A model generated the notes under the pieces. It saw only the letters and a program-made list of their open reading frames with translations, was not told the origin of the DNA and did not search any database. The position numbers were made by a program, and so were the translations under genes. Source: Bacillota bacterium (GTDB lineage Bacteria; Bacillota; DTU030; DUMP01). Taken from it: a DNA stretch of 8,378 nucleotides. Below are positions 1 to 8,378 of this stretch, piece by piece; position 1 is the stretch's first letter, and every line of letters begins with the position of its first letter. The stretch covers positions 1 through 8,378 of the forward strand of contig JAAYHG010000094.1 of the NCBI GenBank assembly GCA_012735455.1, written 5' to 3'.

Positions 1-110
1 GCCTTGGGAGGGTTGACCCTTGTCAAAACTATGCTTCAGTGCGGTGTGTGAACCGCTGCAAACTGGGATCAAGGCTATTGACGCCATGGTGCCCATTGGG
101 TTTTCGCGGG
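1..110 (+). other. Disrupted 5' segment of atpA with out-of-frame alpha motif and deletion junction
   Basis: Frame 2 at positions 44-100 encodes [19 protein letters not shown], the stretch that normally sits just before the P-loop of the alpha subunit. At about 101 the homology stops, and it resumes at about 111 in frame 3 with [18 protein letters not shown]. Compared with known alpha subunits, about 50 residues (RGQRELIIGDRQTGKT through the VAIGQK region) are missing between the two points, together with a frame change. Before position 44 the sequence is also poorly alpha-like: frame 2 has a stop at 14-16, and only a possible Ala-Leu-Gly remnant (frame 1, 1-9) recalls the normal VVNALG motif, too close to position 44 for an intact gene. 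The pattern suggests two lesions within 110 bases. Confidence 0.7.
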
Positions 111-983
111 ATGCTTCGGAATGCCCTGGAATACCTAGCGGTGGTGGCAGCTACTGCCAGCGATTCTCCTACCATGCAATACCTAGCCCCCTATGCTGGC
201 TGCGCCATTGCTGAATGGTTTATGTACCAGGGCAAGCACGCGCTGGTGGTGTACGATGATCTTTCGAAACACGCGGTGGCTTACCGGGCTATGTCCCTTC
301 TACTGAGGCGTCCGCCTGGCCGAGAGGCCTATCCAGGAGACATCTTTTACCTCCATTCCCGGCTGTTGGAGCGTGCAGCCAAACTCAGTGATGAACTAGG
401 CGGCGGCTCCCTAACAGCCCTGCCGATCGTAGAAACACAGGCCGGTGACGTTTCGGCGTATATCCCTACTAACGTTATTTCTATAACCGACGGACAGATC
501 TACTTGGACACAGATCTTTTCTTCGCTGGTGTACGTCCGGCTGTTAATGTAGGCCTTTCTGTTTCCCGGGTGGGTGGCAATGCCCAGATTAAAGCTATGA
601 AACTGGTAGCAGGCAGTTTGCGTCTGGATCTATCTCAATACCGCGAACTGGCGGCTTTTGCTAAGTTTGGCTCTGACCTGGATAAGGCAACACTGGCGAA
701 ATTGCATCGTGGCGAACGCCTGGTGGAGATCCTAAAGCAGCCGCAGTACCAGCCCCTTCCCGTAGAGGCCCAAGTAGTGGTCCTTTTTGCGGCAGGCAGG
801 GGGTACTTTGATGGCATGGCGGCAGAAGACGTGAGCAATTGTGAGAAAGAGCTACTGAGGTCCCTTAAGGCTGATAAGCCTGAGCTCCTGGCTGAGATTG
901 CGAAAACAGGCAAAATCACAACTGAGTTAGAGAGGCTTTTGGAAGAGGCCTGTGCCGCTATCGTTAGTGGTTTTAAGGCATAG
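39..983 (+). CDS. atpA: ATP synthase F1 subunit alpha, broken (P-loop region lost, frameshifted, 5' incomplete)
   Basis: This is the nucleotide-binding alpha subunit of the F1 head, which alternates with beta in the alpha3-beta3 hexamer on the cytoplasmic side of the membrane. From about position 111 the frame is a clear alpha C-terminal two-thirds: [14 protein letters not shown] [23 protein letters not shown] (the Walker B-like strand), [37 protein letters not shown], and SVSRVGG, which carries the arginine finger (R177 counted from the GTG at 39). It ends in the usual alpha C-terminal helical domain. Upstream of 111 this frame does not resemble alpha. The preceding alpha motif [18 protein letters not shown] lies in another frame (44-100), and the roughly 50 residues that should follow it, including the Walker A GDRQTGKT, are absent. 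Neither the GTG at 39 nor the ATG at 111 has a ribosome binding site, so no credible start exists. It is either a pseudogene or an assembly error near a sequence edge; the family assignment itself is secure. Its stop overlaps the atpG ribosome binding site. Confidence 0.9.
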   Translation: MRCVNRCKLGSRLLTPWCPLGFRGMLRNALEYLAVVAATASDSPTMQYLAPYAGCAIAEWFMYQGKHALVVYDDLSKHAVAYRAMSLLLRRPPGREAYPGDIFYLHSRLLERAAKLSDELGGGSLTALPIVETQAGDVSAYIPTNVISITDGQIYLDTDLFFAGVRPAVNVGLSVSRVGGNAQIKAMKLVAGSLRLDLSQYRELAAFAKFGSDLDKATLAKLHRGERLVEILKQPQYQPLPVEAQVVVLFAAGRGYFDGMAAEDVSNCEKELLRSLKADKPELLAEIAKTGKITTELERLLEEACAAIVSGFKA

Positions 984-994
984 GAGGGATGGCG

Positions 995-997
<3 letters not shown>
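982..997 (+). promoter_or_regulatory. Ribosome binding site deciding the atpG start (GTG at 995)
   Basis: AGGAGGG at 982-988 directly abuts the ATG at 989, leaving no spacer for that codon. The in-frame GTG at 995 lies 7 bases after the GGAGG core, the ideal distance. The site overlaps the atpA stop codon (TAG 981-983), so translation of the two genes is probably coupled. Confidence 0.65.
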
Positions 998-3312
<2,315 letters not shown>

Positions 3313-3314
3313 TC

Positions 3315-3764
3315 ATGGCTAAAACCGTTAGAGTGGATGTGGTTACACCTGATAAGGTTGCCTACAGCGGTGAGGCAGAACAAGTCATTGCCCCCGGGGT
3401 AACTGGAAGCCTTGGTATTCTTCCTGGGCACGCACCGCTCCTTACCATTCTTGGAACCGGACCGGTTATCCTAAAGCTTGGTCAGGACGTTGTGGAGCTT
3501 GCGGTAAGCGAAGGCTTCATGCAAGCAATGCCTGATAAGGTGATTATCCTTGCCGAAACAGCAGAGCGGGCGGAGGAAATCGACCTTGCGCGGGCTGAGG
3601 CTGCCTTGGGACGAGCGCGGGCAGAGCTCAAGCGCCGTCAGGATCGCAAACAACATGCCGAGATCATGGCTGCGCTGCGCCGGGCCATCAACCGTATTCA
3701 TGTAGCCCAGGACTACCGCCAACGCAAACCCGAACGCTCTGGTAGGGTAAGGGATAGCAACTAA
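3315..3764 (+). CDS. atpC: ATP synthase F1 subunit epsilon
   Basis: Epsilon sits with gamma on the rotor and can inhibit ATP hydrolysis through its C-terminal helices. The 149 residues include the N-terminal beta-sandwich with GSLGILPGHAPLL at 31-43 and a full C-terminal helical hairpin (about 87-107 and 113-133). The first helix contains IDLARA (89-94), matching the I/L-D-x-x-R-A pattern described for ATP-binding epsilon subunits of Bacillus. ATP-modulated inhibition is therefore plausible, but I infer this from the motif only. A basic tail (about 134-149, YRQRKPERSGRVRDSN) makes it slightly longer than the usual 130-140 residues. The gene begins 2 bases after the atpD stop, with AGGAAGGAAAGG as its ribosome binding site. 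It ends in tandem TAA stops, the second of which leads into the terminator. Confidence 0.96.
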   Translation: MAKTVRVDVVTPDKVAYSGEAEQVIAPGVTGSLGILPGHAPLLTILGTGPVILKLGQDVVELAVSEGFMQAMPDKVIILAETAERAEEIDLARAEAALGRARAELKRRQDRKQHAEIMAALRRAINRIHVAQDYRQRKPERSGRVRDSN

Positions 3765-3765
3765 T

Positions 3766-3802
3766 AAAAGGACTCCAGGGTTTCTCCTGGGAGTCCTTTT
3801 TT
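3766..3802 (+). terminator. Intrinsic terminator of the ATP synthase operon
   Basis: AGGACTCC (3769-3776) pairs with GGAGTCCT (3790-3797), and an inner AGG/CCT pair adjoins a bulged G. The loop is about 6 bases and a run of six T follows at 3797-3802. AAA (3766-3768) can also pair with the T run, extending the stem. The structure begins right after the atpC stop and marks the 3' end of the operon. Confidence 0.93.
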
Positions 3803-3864
3803 CGTTGGCCGTTCGGATTCTTTTGAGGAGGAAAAACCTTCCCAAGCGTGGAATACTATGCCCC

Positions 3865-3881
3865 AGGAGGGGACTCTATTG
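3865..3881 (+). promoter_or_regulatory. Ribosome binding site supporting a TTG start for the YjbQ-family gene
   Basis: AGGAGG (3865-3870) followed by GG lies 8 bases before an in-frame TTG at 3879. The ATG at 3858 has no suitable site: the nearest purine block, GAGGAGG at 3825-3831, is 26 bases away. Confidence 0.55.
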
Positions 3882-4277
3882 ATAGAGCATATTAGGATTG
3901 ACTCCAGGAGCCAGAACGAGTTCATTGAATTAACACAAGACCTTAATCGGTTGGTGGCGGAATGCGGCGTCCGTGAAGGGGTCTGTTTTGTTACCGTACC
4001 CCACACCACCGCTGGGATTACAGTTAACGAAAATGATGATCCGACAGTAAGGGCGGACATGGATGCGACCCTGAGCCGTATAGTCCCTTACCTGGCTGAT
4101 TATCAGCACGCGGAAGGGAACAGTGCGGCGCATATTAAAGCCTCGCTGGTAGGGTCCTCGGTGACGCTCTTGATACGTGATGGCCAACTCCTGTTGGGAC
4201 GTTGGCAGGGAGTATTCTTTTGTGAATTTGATGGCCCTCGCCTCCGTGATGTTTACGTCCGCATCGTGGGCCTGTAG
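3879..4277 (+). CDS. YjbQ / UPF0047 family protein
   Basis: This is a small conserved protein of the YjbQ (UPF0047) family. E. coli YjbQ has been linked to a weak thiamine-phosphate synthase activity, and some annotations use that name, but the physiological role is not settled. Numbered from the ATG at 3858: HTTAGITVNENDDP at 49-62, HAEGNSAAHIKASLVGSS at 84-101, and LGRWQGVFFCEFDGPR at 113-128. These hold the conserved histidines (H49, H84, H92) and the CE pair (C122, E123) thought to form the metal/active-site pocket. I place the start at TTG 3879 (132 residues) on ribosome-binding spacing and because MIEHIRIDSRSQNEF resembles the usual N-terminus; starting at ATG 3858 gives 139 residues. 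The gene follows the ATP synthase terminator and is 12 bases upstream of the ribonucleotide reductase gene, so it probably leads a second operon. I could not identify a convincing sigma-70 promoter in the 55 bases between. Confidence 0.92.
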   Translation: MIEHIRIDSRSQNEFIELTQDLNRLVAECGVREGVCFVTVPHTTAGITVNENDDPTVRADMDATLSRIVPYLADYQHAEGNSAAHIKASLVGSSVTLLIRDGQLLLGRWQGVFFCEFDGPRLRDVYVRIVGL

Positions 4278-4289
4278 GAGTGACTGGTA

Positions 4290-6524
4290 ATGACTTGGAC
4301 CGAACCTGAATTCACCCCCAATGCCCTTAAAGTACTAGAGCGACGCTACCTGAAAAAGACGCCAGAGGGCGACTTATGTGAAACGCCGCAGGAGATGTTA
4401 CAGCGGGTAGCAGCGGCGGTTGCAAGTGCCGACCGTCTTTATGATCCTGCAGCTAACGTAGAGGAGCTCACATCCCGGTTCTATGAGCTGATGGCCAGGT
4501 TGGAGTTCCTCCCCAACTCTCCTACTCTCATGAATGCAGGCCGAGAGTTGGGACAGCTTGCGGCCTGCTTTGTGCTACCGGTGGAAGACTCTATGGAGAG
4601 TATCTTCGAGGCTGTTAAAAACATGGCCTTGATTCAAAAGAGCGGGGGAGGCACCGGTTATTCTTTTTCCCGAGTGCGCCCCCAGAACGATACGGTGCTT
4701 TCTACCAAGGGTATCTCTAGTGGCCCCCTGTCTTTCATGCGAGTTTTTGATGTTGCCACCGAAACCGTTAAACAGGGTGGGACGCGGCGGGGTGCCAACA
4801 TGGCCATACTCCGGGTAGACCACCCCGACATATTGGATTTTATCACTGCCAAACAGCAGGAGAACGTCCTTACCAACTTTAATCTGTCTGTAGGCATCAG
4901 CGAAGAATTTATCCAGGCTGTTGTGGAAGACCGAGAGTATGCCCTGGTTAACCCGCGCACCGGCGGAGAGGTGAAACGTATACCGGCTCGTAAGGTCTTC
5001 GACCTCATTGTCCATACGGCCTGGGCCAGCGGTGAGCCCGGTATTGTCTTCTTGGACCGTATCAATCGTGACAACCCTACTCCTGCACTGGGAGATATTG
5101 AGAGTACAAATCCTTGTGGTGAGCAGCCGCTCCTTCCCTATGAGAGCTGCAATCTTGGATCCATTAACCTGGGGCTCATGGTACGGGATGGAAGTGAGGG
5201 TCCGGAGGTGGACTGGGAACGGCTTAGGGAAGTAACCACGCTGGCAGTGCATTTCCTGGACAACGTAATTGATGTCAACCGTTATCCGCTGCCAGAGATT
5301 GAACGGATGACCAAAGGCAACCGTAAGATTGGTCTCGGGGTCATGGGTTTTGCCGACCTCCTCCTTAAGCTGGGGCTTTCTTACGATAGCGATGGCGCAG
5401 TACAACTTGCTGAGAACTTGATGCGTTACATCCGTGACCAGGCGCGGGAGGCTTCCGAGGAGTTGGCGCTAACGAGGGGTACCTTCCCTAACTGGGAAAA
5501 AAGTGTTTACGCTGGCCAGAGGCGGCTTCGCAATGCTACTTTGACGACTATAGCACCTACCGGTACGATTTCTATCATTGCTGGAGCTTCCAGCGGGATC
5601 GAGCCCCTGTTTGCTTTGGCCTACACGCGGCATGTATTGAATGATGAGGAGCTCACAGAGGTGCACCCACTGTTTGTGGCACGGGCACAGGCCCAGGGGT
5701 TCTATAGCCCTGAGCTTGTGCGCAAGCTAGCCCGACTGGGCAGCGTTCGTACTCTAGAAGAGGTTCCTGCTGACGTCAAACGGATCTTTGTCACTGCCCA
5801 TGACATCGACCCCGAATGGCACATCCGTATGCAGGCTGCTTTCCAGAAATATACTGATAATGCTGTCTCGAAGACCGTGAACTTCCCGCATGACGCTACC
5901 GTGGAGGACGTGCGGCAAGCGTATCTCCTGGCAGCTAAGCTAGGTTGTAAGGGAGTCACTATTTACCGAGACCGTAGCCGGGAGAAGCAGGTCCTGAGTC
6001 TGGGCTCGGAAAAGCAGAGGGCAACCCGAGGCGGGCAGAGACTTACACCGCGCCCGCGGCCCACTATCACCTCCGGTACCACAGAAAAGGTAAAGACCGG
6101 CTGTGGCAATCTCTACATCACGGTGAACAGTGATGAAGCTGGGATCTGCGAGGTTTTTACAAGCACAGGGAAAGCAGGGGGCTGTCCCTCGCAGTCAGAG
6201 GCCACGGCCAGGTTGGTTTCCTTGGCACTGCGGTCCGGGGTAGACTCTGAAGCGATCATTGACCAGCTGAAAGGCATTCGTTGCCTCTCCACTGTATCGC
6301 GGCGCAACGGTGAGATTAAGGTTCTCTCCTGCCCCGATGCCATTGGCAAAGCACTGGAGAAGAACCTAGAACTGAGGGCGAAGGTTCCTCTGGCGTTGGA
6401 TGAATTGGAGGCGGCGAAAAACGAAACGGCTGCTGCCATTACCTGTCCCGACTGCGGGTCCAACCTTGAGCACTCTAGCGGTTGTGTGGTTTGTCCATCC
6501 TGCGGTTTTTCCAAGTGCCATTGA
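4290..6524 (+). CDS. nrdJ: Adenosylcobalamin-dependent (class II) ribonucleotide reductase
   Basis: This enzyme reduces ribonucleotides to deoxyribonucleotides in the cytoplasm using a thiyl radical generated from adenosylcobalamin, so it needs no oxygen and no small subunit. It has 744 residues. Numbered from ATG 4290: the redox cysteine C93 (LAACFVLP), [15 protein letters not shown] at 117-131, [11 protein letters not shown] at 144-154, and [12 protein letters not shown] at 163-174. The active-site loop ESTNPCGE (271-278) contains N274, thiyl cysteine C276 and E278. C287 (YESCNLG) is the second redox cysteine, 11 residues on as in the Thermotoga enzyme, and the phosphate-binding loop PTGTIS is at 423-428. 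After a basic linker (about 565-600) comes the TSCPD-type domain (about 600-700), then a cysteine-rich tail with CPDC (719-722), CPSC (735-738) and a near-terminal C743, consistent with a zinc ribbon and disulfide shuttle. The ribosome binding site AGGAG at 4276-4280 overlaps the preceding stop and has a 9-base spacer. No intein or frameshift is seen. Confidence 0.97.
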   Translation: MTWTEPEFTPNALKVLERRYLKKTPEGDLCETPQEMLQRVAAAVASADRLYDPAANVEELTSRFYELMARLEFLPNSPTLMNAGRELGQLAACFVLPVEDSMESIFEAVKNMALIQKSGGGTGYSFSRVRPQNDTVLSTKGISSGPLSFMRVFDVATETVKQGGTRRGANMAILRVDHPDILDFITAKQQENVLTNFNLSVGISEEFIQAVVEDREYALVNPRTGGEVKRIPARKVFDLIVHTAWASGEPGIVFLDRINRDNPTPALGDIESTNPCGEQPLLPYESCNLGSINLGLMVRDGSEGPEVDWERLREVTTLAVHFLDNVIDVNRYPLPEIERMTKGNRKIGLGVMGFADLLLKLGLSYDSDGAVQLAENLMRYIRDQAREASEELALTRGTFPNWEKSVYAGQRRLRNATLTTIAPTGTISIIAGASSGIEPLFALAYTRHVLNDEELTEVHPLFVARAQAQGFYSPELVRKLARLGSVRTLEEVPADVKRIFVTAHDIDPEWHIRMQAAFQKYTDNAVSKTVNFPHDATVEDVRQAYLLAAKLGCKGVTIYRDRSREKQVLSLGSEKQRATRGGQRLTPRPRPTITSGTTEKVKTGCGNLYITVNSDEAGICEVFTSTGKAGGCPSQSEATARLVSLALRSGVDSEAIIDQLKGIRCLSTVSRRNGEIKVLSCPDAIGKALEKNLELRAKVPLALDELEAAKNETAAAITCPDCGSNLEHSSGCVVCPSCGFSKCH

Positions 6525-6555
6525 AATAATGTGGTGAAAGGGAGGAGGTTGTGAA

Positions 6556-7749
6556 ATGAAACTGGCTCGTCGAGCTCAGGGGATTGGCGCGTCCCCGACC
6601 TTGGCCATGAATGCGCGAGCCAAGGAGATGAAAAAACAAGGTATCGATATCATTTCCTTTACAGTCGGAGAGCCGGATTTCAATACCCCAGATCATATTG
6701 CAGCCGCTGGAATCAGTGCTATAGAGAAAGGTTTCACCCGTTACACCCCGGCTGCTGGTCTGCCGGAGCTAAAGGAGGCAATCTGCGCCAAACTAAAACG
6801 GGACAATGGGCTGGAATACCAGGCAGCGGATGTAGTGGTCTCCAACGGCGCTAAACACTCCATCTACAACGTTCTTCAGGCCCTAATTGATGAGGGCGAT
6901 GAGGTGATTGTTCCTGCTCCCTACTGGGTCAGTTACACCGAGATGATTAAGCTCAACGGCGGCACGCCGGTGGTAGTTGCCACCAGGGCGGAGAACGGTT
7001 TTAAGCTAACTCCTGAGGCCTTAGCTGAGAGCCTTACGCCGCGCACCCGCGCCATTTTTCTCAACACCCCCAATAACCCTACAGGTGCAGTCTATTCCCG
7101 ACGCGAGCTGGAACAGCTGGCGGAGGTTTTGGTACCGCGAGGTGTCGTAATAATAGCTGATGAAGTCTACGAGAAACTGCTGTATGATGGCATCGTAATG
7201 ACCAGTGTTGCTTCCTTGGGCCCAGAAGTAAAGGCCTTGACTGTTCTTATCAATGGGGTATCCAAGACGTATGCCATGACTGGTTGGCGGATCGGTTACG
7301 CGGCTGCTCCGCGAGAACTAGCTCAAGCTATGGCGAACATACAGAGCCATGCCACCTCCAATCCGAATTCCATCGCCCAGCAGGCAGCTATAGCAGCCCT
7401 AAATGGCCCCCAGGAACCTGCGCAGCAAATGCTAGCAGAGTTTGCAAAGCGGCGAGCCCGTATGGTGGAGGGAATAAATGCCATCCCTGGTCTTAGCTGT
7501 CGCAAACCTGAGGGCGCCTTCTATGTTTTCGCGGATACTTCCGACCTTTATGGTCAAACTATTCGCGGCCAAAAGATAACTGACTCTATTAGCCTGGCGG
7601 AGTTTTTATTGACGGAAGCTCACGTGGCGTTGGTTCCGGGTGTTGCCTTTGGTGACGACCGCTTTGTTCGTTTTTCCTACGCCACTTCCATGGAGAATAT
7701 TGACAAGGGACTGCAGCGCATCAAAGATGTTTTGACAGAGGTACGTTAA
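6556..7749 (+). CDS. aspB: Class I pyridoxal-phosphate aminotransferase, aspartate aminotransferase type
   Basis: This is a fold-type I PLP aminotransferase of the bacterial 1-beta subgroup, very like the Thermus thermophilus aspartate aminotransferase; it would interconvert aspartate/2-oxoglutarate and oxaloacetate/glutamate. It has 397 residues, a full length. Key residues numbered from ATG 6556: VGEPDFNTP at 37-45; PYWVSY at 122-127, with W124 stacking on the cofactor ring; LNTPNNPTGAVY at 169-180, with N174; ADEVYE at 201-206, with D202 and Y205; the Schiff-base lysine K237 in NGVSKTYAMTGWRIGY, with R245; and R372 in VRFSYATS, expected to bind the substrate carboxylate. Some members of this subgroup also act as prephenate aminotransferases, and the sequence alone cannot exclude that. 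The ribosome binding site GGAGGAGG (6541-6548) is 7 bases before the ATG. The gene lies 31 bases after nrdJ and is probably in the same transcript. Confidence 0.93.
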   Translation: MKLARRAQGIGASPTLAMNARAKEMKKQGIDIISFTVGEPDFNTPDHIAAAGISAIEKGFTRYTPAAGLPELKEAICAKLKRDNGLEYQAADVVVSNGAKHSIYNVLQALIDEGDEVIVPAPYWVSYTEMIKLNGGTPVVVATRAENGFKLTPEALAESLTPRTRAIFLNTPNNPTGAVYSRRELEQLAEVLVPRGVVIIADEVYEKLLYDGIVMTSVASLGPEVKALTVLINGVSKTYAMTGWRIGYAAAPRELAQAMANIQSHATSNPNSIAQQAAIAALNGPQEPAQQMLAEFAKRRARMVEGINAIPGLSCRKPEGAFYVFADTSDLYGQTIRGQKITDSISLAEFLLTEAHVALVPGVAFGDDRFVRFSYATSMENIDKGLQRIKDVLTEVR

Positions 7750-7772
7750 TCAGAGTAGGAGATGCTGAAGAG

Positions 7773-7795
7773 GGTTTCCGGTTTACGGAAACCGG
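7773..7795 (+). promoter_or_regulatory. Two overlapping, mutually exclusive hairpins upstream of sepF
   Basis: GGTTTCCG (7773-7780) pairs perfectly with CGGAAACC (7786-7793) around a 5-base loop. Shifted by a few bases, CCGGTTT (7778-7784) pairs perfectly with AAACCGG (7789-7795) around a 4-base loop. The two share bases and cannot form together. No T run follows, so this is not a standard terminator. The second form takes in the first two G of GGGAAGG (7794-7800), the likely sepF ribosome binding site, while the first leaves that site free. A regulatory role is inferred. Confidence 0.45.
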
Positions 7796-7809
7796 GAAGG
7801 ATGACGAGC

Positions 7810-8178
7810 ATGCCGGACCTGTGGAAAAGGTTATTCTTCCCTGGCGGCCACAATGAGGGCTCGACGTCGGGAGAGAAAGAGGTTAATTGGTCCTTAAGTT
7901 ACGCCCAGGGCAAAGTGCAAGTAGCTGTGCGGCGGCCGTCTTCCTTTGCCGAGGCAGAGAGCATCGCAGGGCAGATCAAGGCCGGGCAGGCCGTAGTAGT
8001 GAACTTAGAAGGGCTGCCGCTGCCCACGGCACGGCGCCTAGTGGATTACCTGAGCGGAGCCACCTACGGGCTGGATGGCAATATGGAGAAAGTAGGGGCA
8101 TTTATATTTCTTTTCACACCGCCTGGGGTTAATATCCACGTGCGCGACTTGTTTACGGGTTTATCAACAGAGGAGTGA
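7810..8178 (+). CDS. sepF: Cell division protein SepF
   Basis: SepF binds FtsZ, bundles or curves its filaments and tethers the Z-ring to the membrane during septation. From ATG 7810 the protein has 122 residues. MPDLWKRLFF is a short amphipathic N-terminal segment fitting the membrane-anchor helix, followed by a flexible linker (about 11-30). The C-terminal SepF domain reads VAVRRPSSFAEAESIAGQIKAG (39-59), VVVNLEGLP (62-70), ARRLVDYLSGATYGLDGNMEKVG (74-96) and FIFLFTPPGVNI (98-109), all characteristic of the family. The frame is open from ATG 7762 (138 residues), but that ATG directly abuts AGGAG, and the 16 extra residues would put a basic, hairpin-encoded stretch before the anchor. ATG 7801 abuts GGAAGG. 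ATG 7810 has that site 9 bases upstream and gives the expected N-terminus. It is probably the last gene of the yjbQ-nrdJ-aspB-sepF run. Confidence 0.9.
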   Translation: MPDLWKRLFFPGGHNEGSTSGEKEVNWSLSYAQGKVQVAVRRPSSFAEAESIAGQIKAGQAVVVNLEGLPLPTARRLVDYLSGATYGLDGNMEKVGAFIFLFTPPGVNIHVRDLFTGLSTEE

Positions 8179-8192
8179 CAGTACAGGTCATA

Positions 8193-8267
8193 GCCCCTCT
8201 TCTTTTTCGGACACCATGGGTGAGCCGTGCGGTTTGGTGTCTGTGTAAGGCGAAGGGGGGCCTTTTT
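8193..8267 (+). terminator. Nested inverted repeat with T run after sepF, probable terminator or structured 3' RNA
   Basis: An outer stem pairs GCCCCTCTTC (8193-8202) with GAAGGGGGGC (8252-8261) over 10 positions, with one G-T wobble. Inside it, CGGACACCA (8208-8216) pairs with TGGTGTCTG (8235-8243) over 9 positions, with one wobble. Five T (8263-8267) follow one base after the outer stem. A simpler alternative uses AAGGC (8247-8251) with GCCTT (8260-8264) before the T run. All readings place a transcript end near 8267. The size and layering exceed an ordinary terminator, so a small structured RNA element is possible, but I recognise no known riboswitch class. Confidence 0.55.
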
Positions 8268-8280
8268 CTATTTGTTGCCC

Positions 8281-8286
8281 TATAAT
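8281..8286 (+). promoter_or_regulatory. Perfect TATAAT hexamer, candidate -10 element
   Basis: TATAAT matches the sigma-70/SigA -10 consensus exactly and lies 14 bases after the presumed terminator T run, where a promoter for the next unit would be expected. I find no TTGACA-like -35 element at 16-18 bases upstream (that stretch is GGGCCT-like) and no TG extension directly before it. The match may therefore be chance. Confidence 0.3.
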
Positions 8287-8357
8287 GGGCTCCGACCTGT
8301 CTCCTGACCCATAGTGCTTTGGCTAAGAGGCGAAAAAGGTTGGGCAGAGCAGGAAAG

Positions 8358-8378
8358 ATGCGGCGCTTGTCGAAATAC
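8358..8378 (+). CDS. Possible start of a further gene, cut by the window edge
   Basis: AGGAAAG (8351-8357) is followed by ATG at 8358 and an open frame reading MRRLSKY to the window end; an in-frame TTG at 8367 has a longer spacer from the same purine block. Only seven codons are visible, so neither the identity nor the reality of the gene can be judged. The 91 bases between 8267 and 8358 hold nothing else I can support beyond the TATAAT hexamer. Confidence 0.2.

Noticed and set aside
1..125. Programmed ribosomal frameshifting in atpA
   Set aside because: A frameshift alone would not explain the roughly 50 missing residues, including the P-loop, and there is no clear slippery site at the junction.
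20..214. A 64-codon + strand frame overlapping the start of the window
   Set aside because: Its first part is genuine alpha-subunit sequence ([19 protein letters not shown]) but the remainder is out-of-frame atpA. It is a by-product of the frameshift, not a gene.
3471..3845. A - strand frame (124 codons) running through the terminator and into atpC
   Set aside because: It reads antisense through the terminator hairpin and the conserved epsilon subunit, with no supporting motif.
3803..3857. A sigma-70 promoter for the yjbQ-nrdJ-aspB-sepF run
   Set aside because: TTGGCC (3805-3810) and TACTAT (3854-3859) resemble -35 and -10 boxes singly, but no pair has acceptable spacing.
4575..5405. A 276-codon open frame on the - strand inside nrdJ
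   Set aside because: It lies opposite a fully conserved ribonucleotide reductase, has no recognisable motifs and no credible ribosome binding site. It is an antisense shadow.
8179..8378. A known riboswitch, T-box, tRNA, 6S or SRP RNA in the 3' region
   Set aside because: I looked for conserved cores (for example a T-box GGGUGGNACC-type motif, a B12 box, SRP loop sequences, a tRNA cloverleaf) and found none.

Overview
The window reads as a moderate-GC chromosomal segment from a Firmicutes-type bacterium, most likely an anaerobic and possibly thermophilic member of the Clostridia. This placement is an inference. It rests on strong AGGAGG-type ribosome binding sites, a class II (adenosylcobalamin) ribonucleotide reductase, SepF, and a Thermus/Clostridia-type aspartate aminotransferase. 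Every gene is on the + strand. I see no mobile element, CRISPR array, tRNA or rRNA, and no defence or secondary-metabolite cluster.

Layout. (1) Positions 1-3764 hold the end of an F1Fo ATP synthase operon in the canonical order alpha-gamma-beta-epsilon (atpA-atpG-atpD-atpC). The gaps are tiny: a few bases, a 4-base overlap, and 2 bases. The alpha gene is broken in its first ~110 visible bases: the P-loop coding segment is missing and the reading frame shifts, while the rest of the gene is intact. (2) A textbook intrinsic terminator at 3769-3802 closes the ATP synthase operon. (3) Positions 3858-8178 form a second tightly packed run: a YjbQ/UPF0047 family protein, the B12-dependent ribonucleotide reductase, a class I aminotransferase and the cell-division protein SepF, with gaps of 12, 31 and about 60 bases. 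These are probably co-transcribed. (4) Positions 8179-8378 contain no complete gene. They hold a nested inverted-repeat structure ending in a T run (a probable terminator), a perfect TATAAT hexamer, and perhaps the first codons of another gene at the right edge.

The ATP synthase genes supply the F1 catalytic head. The second group is housekeeping: dNTP synthesis, amino-acid metabolism and Z-ring assembly. I do not find a convincing new biological system. The points most worth a second look are the damaged atpA start, two mutually exclusive hairpins just upstream of the likely sepF start, the layered RNA structure after sepF, and several start codons where the spacing of the ribosome binding site favours GTG/TTG or a later ATG over the first available ATG.
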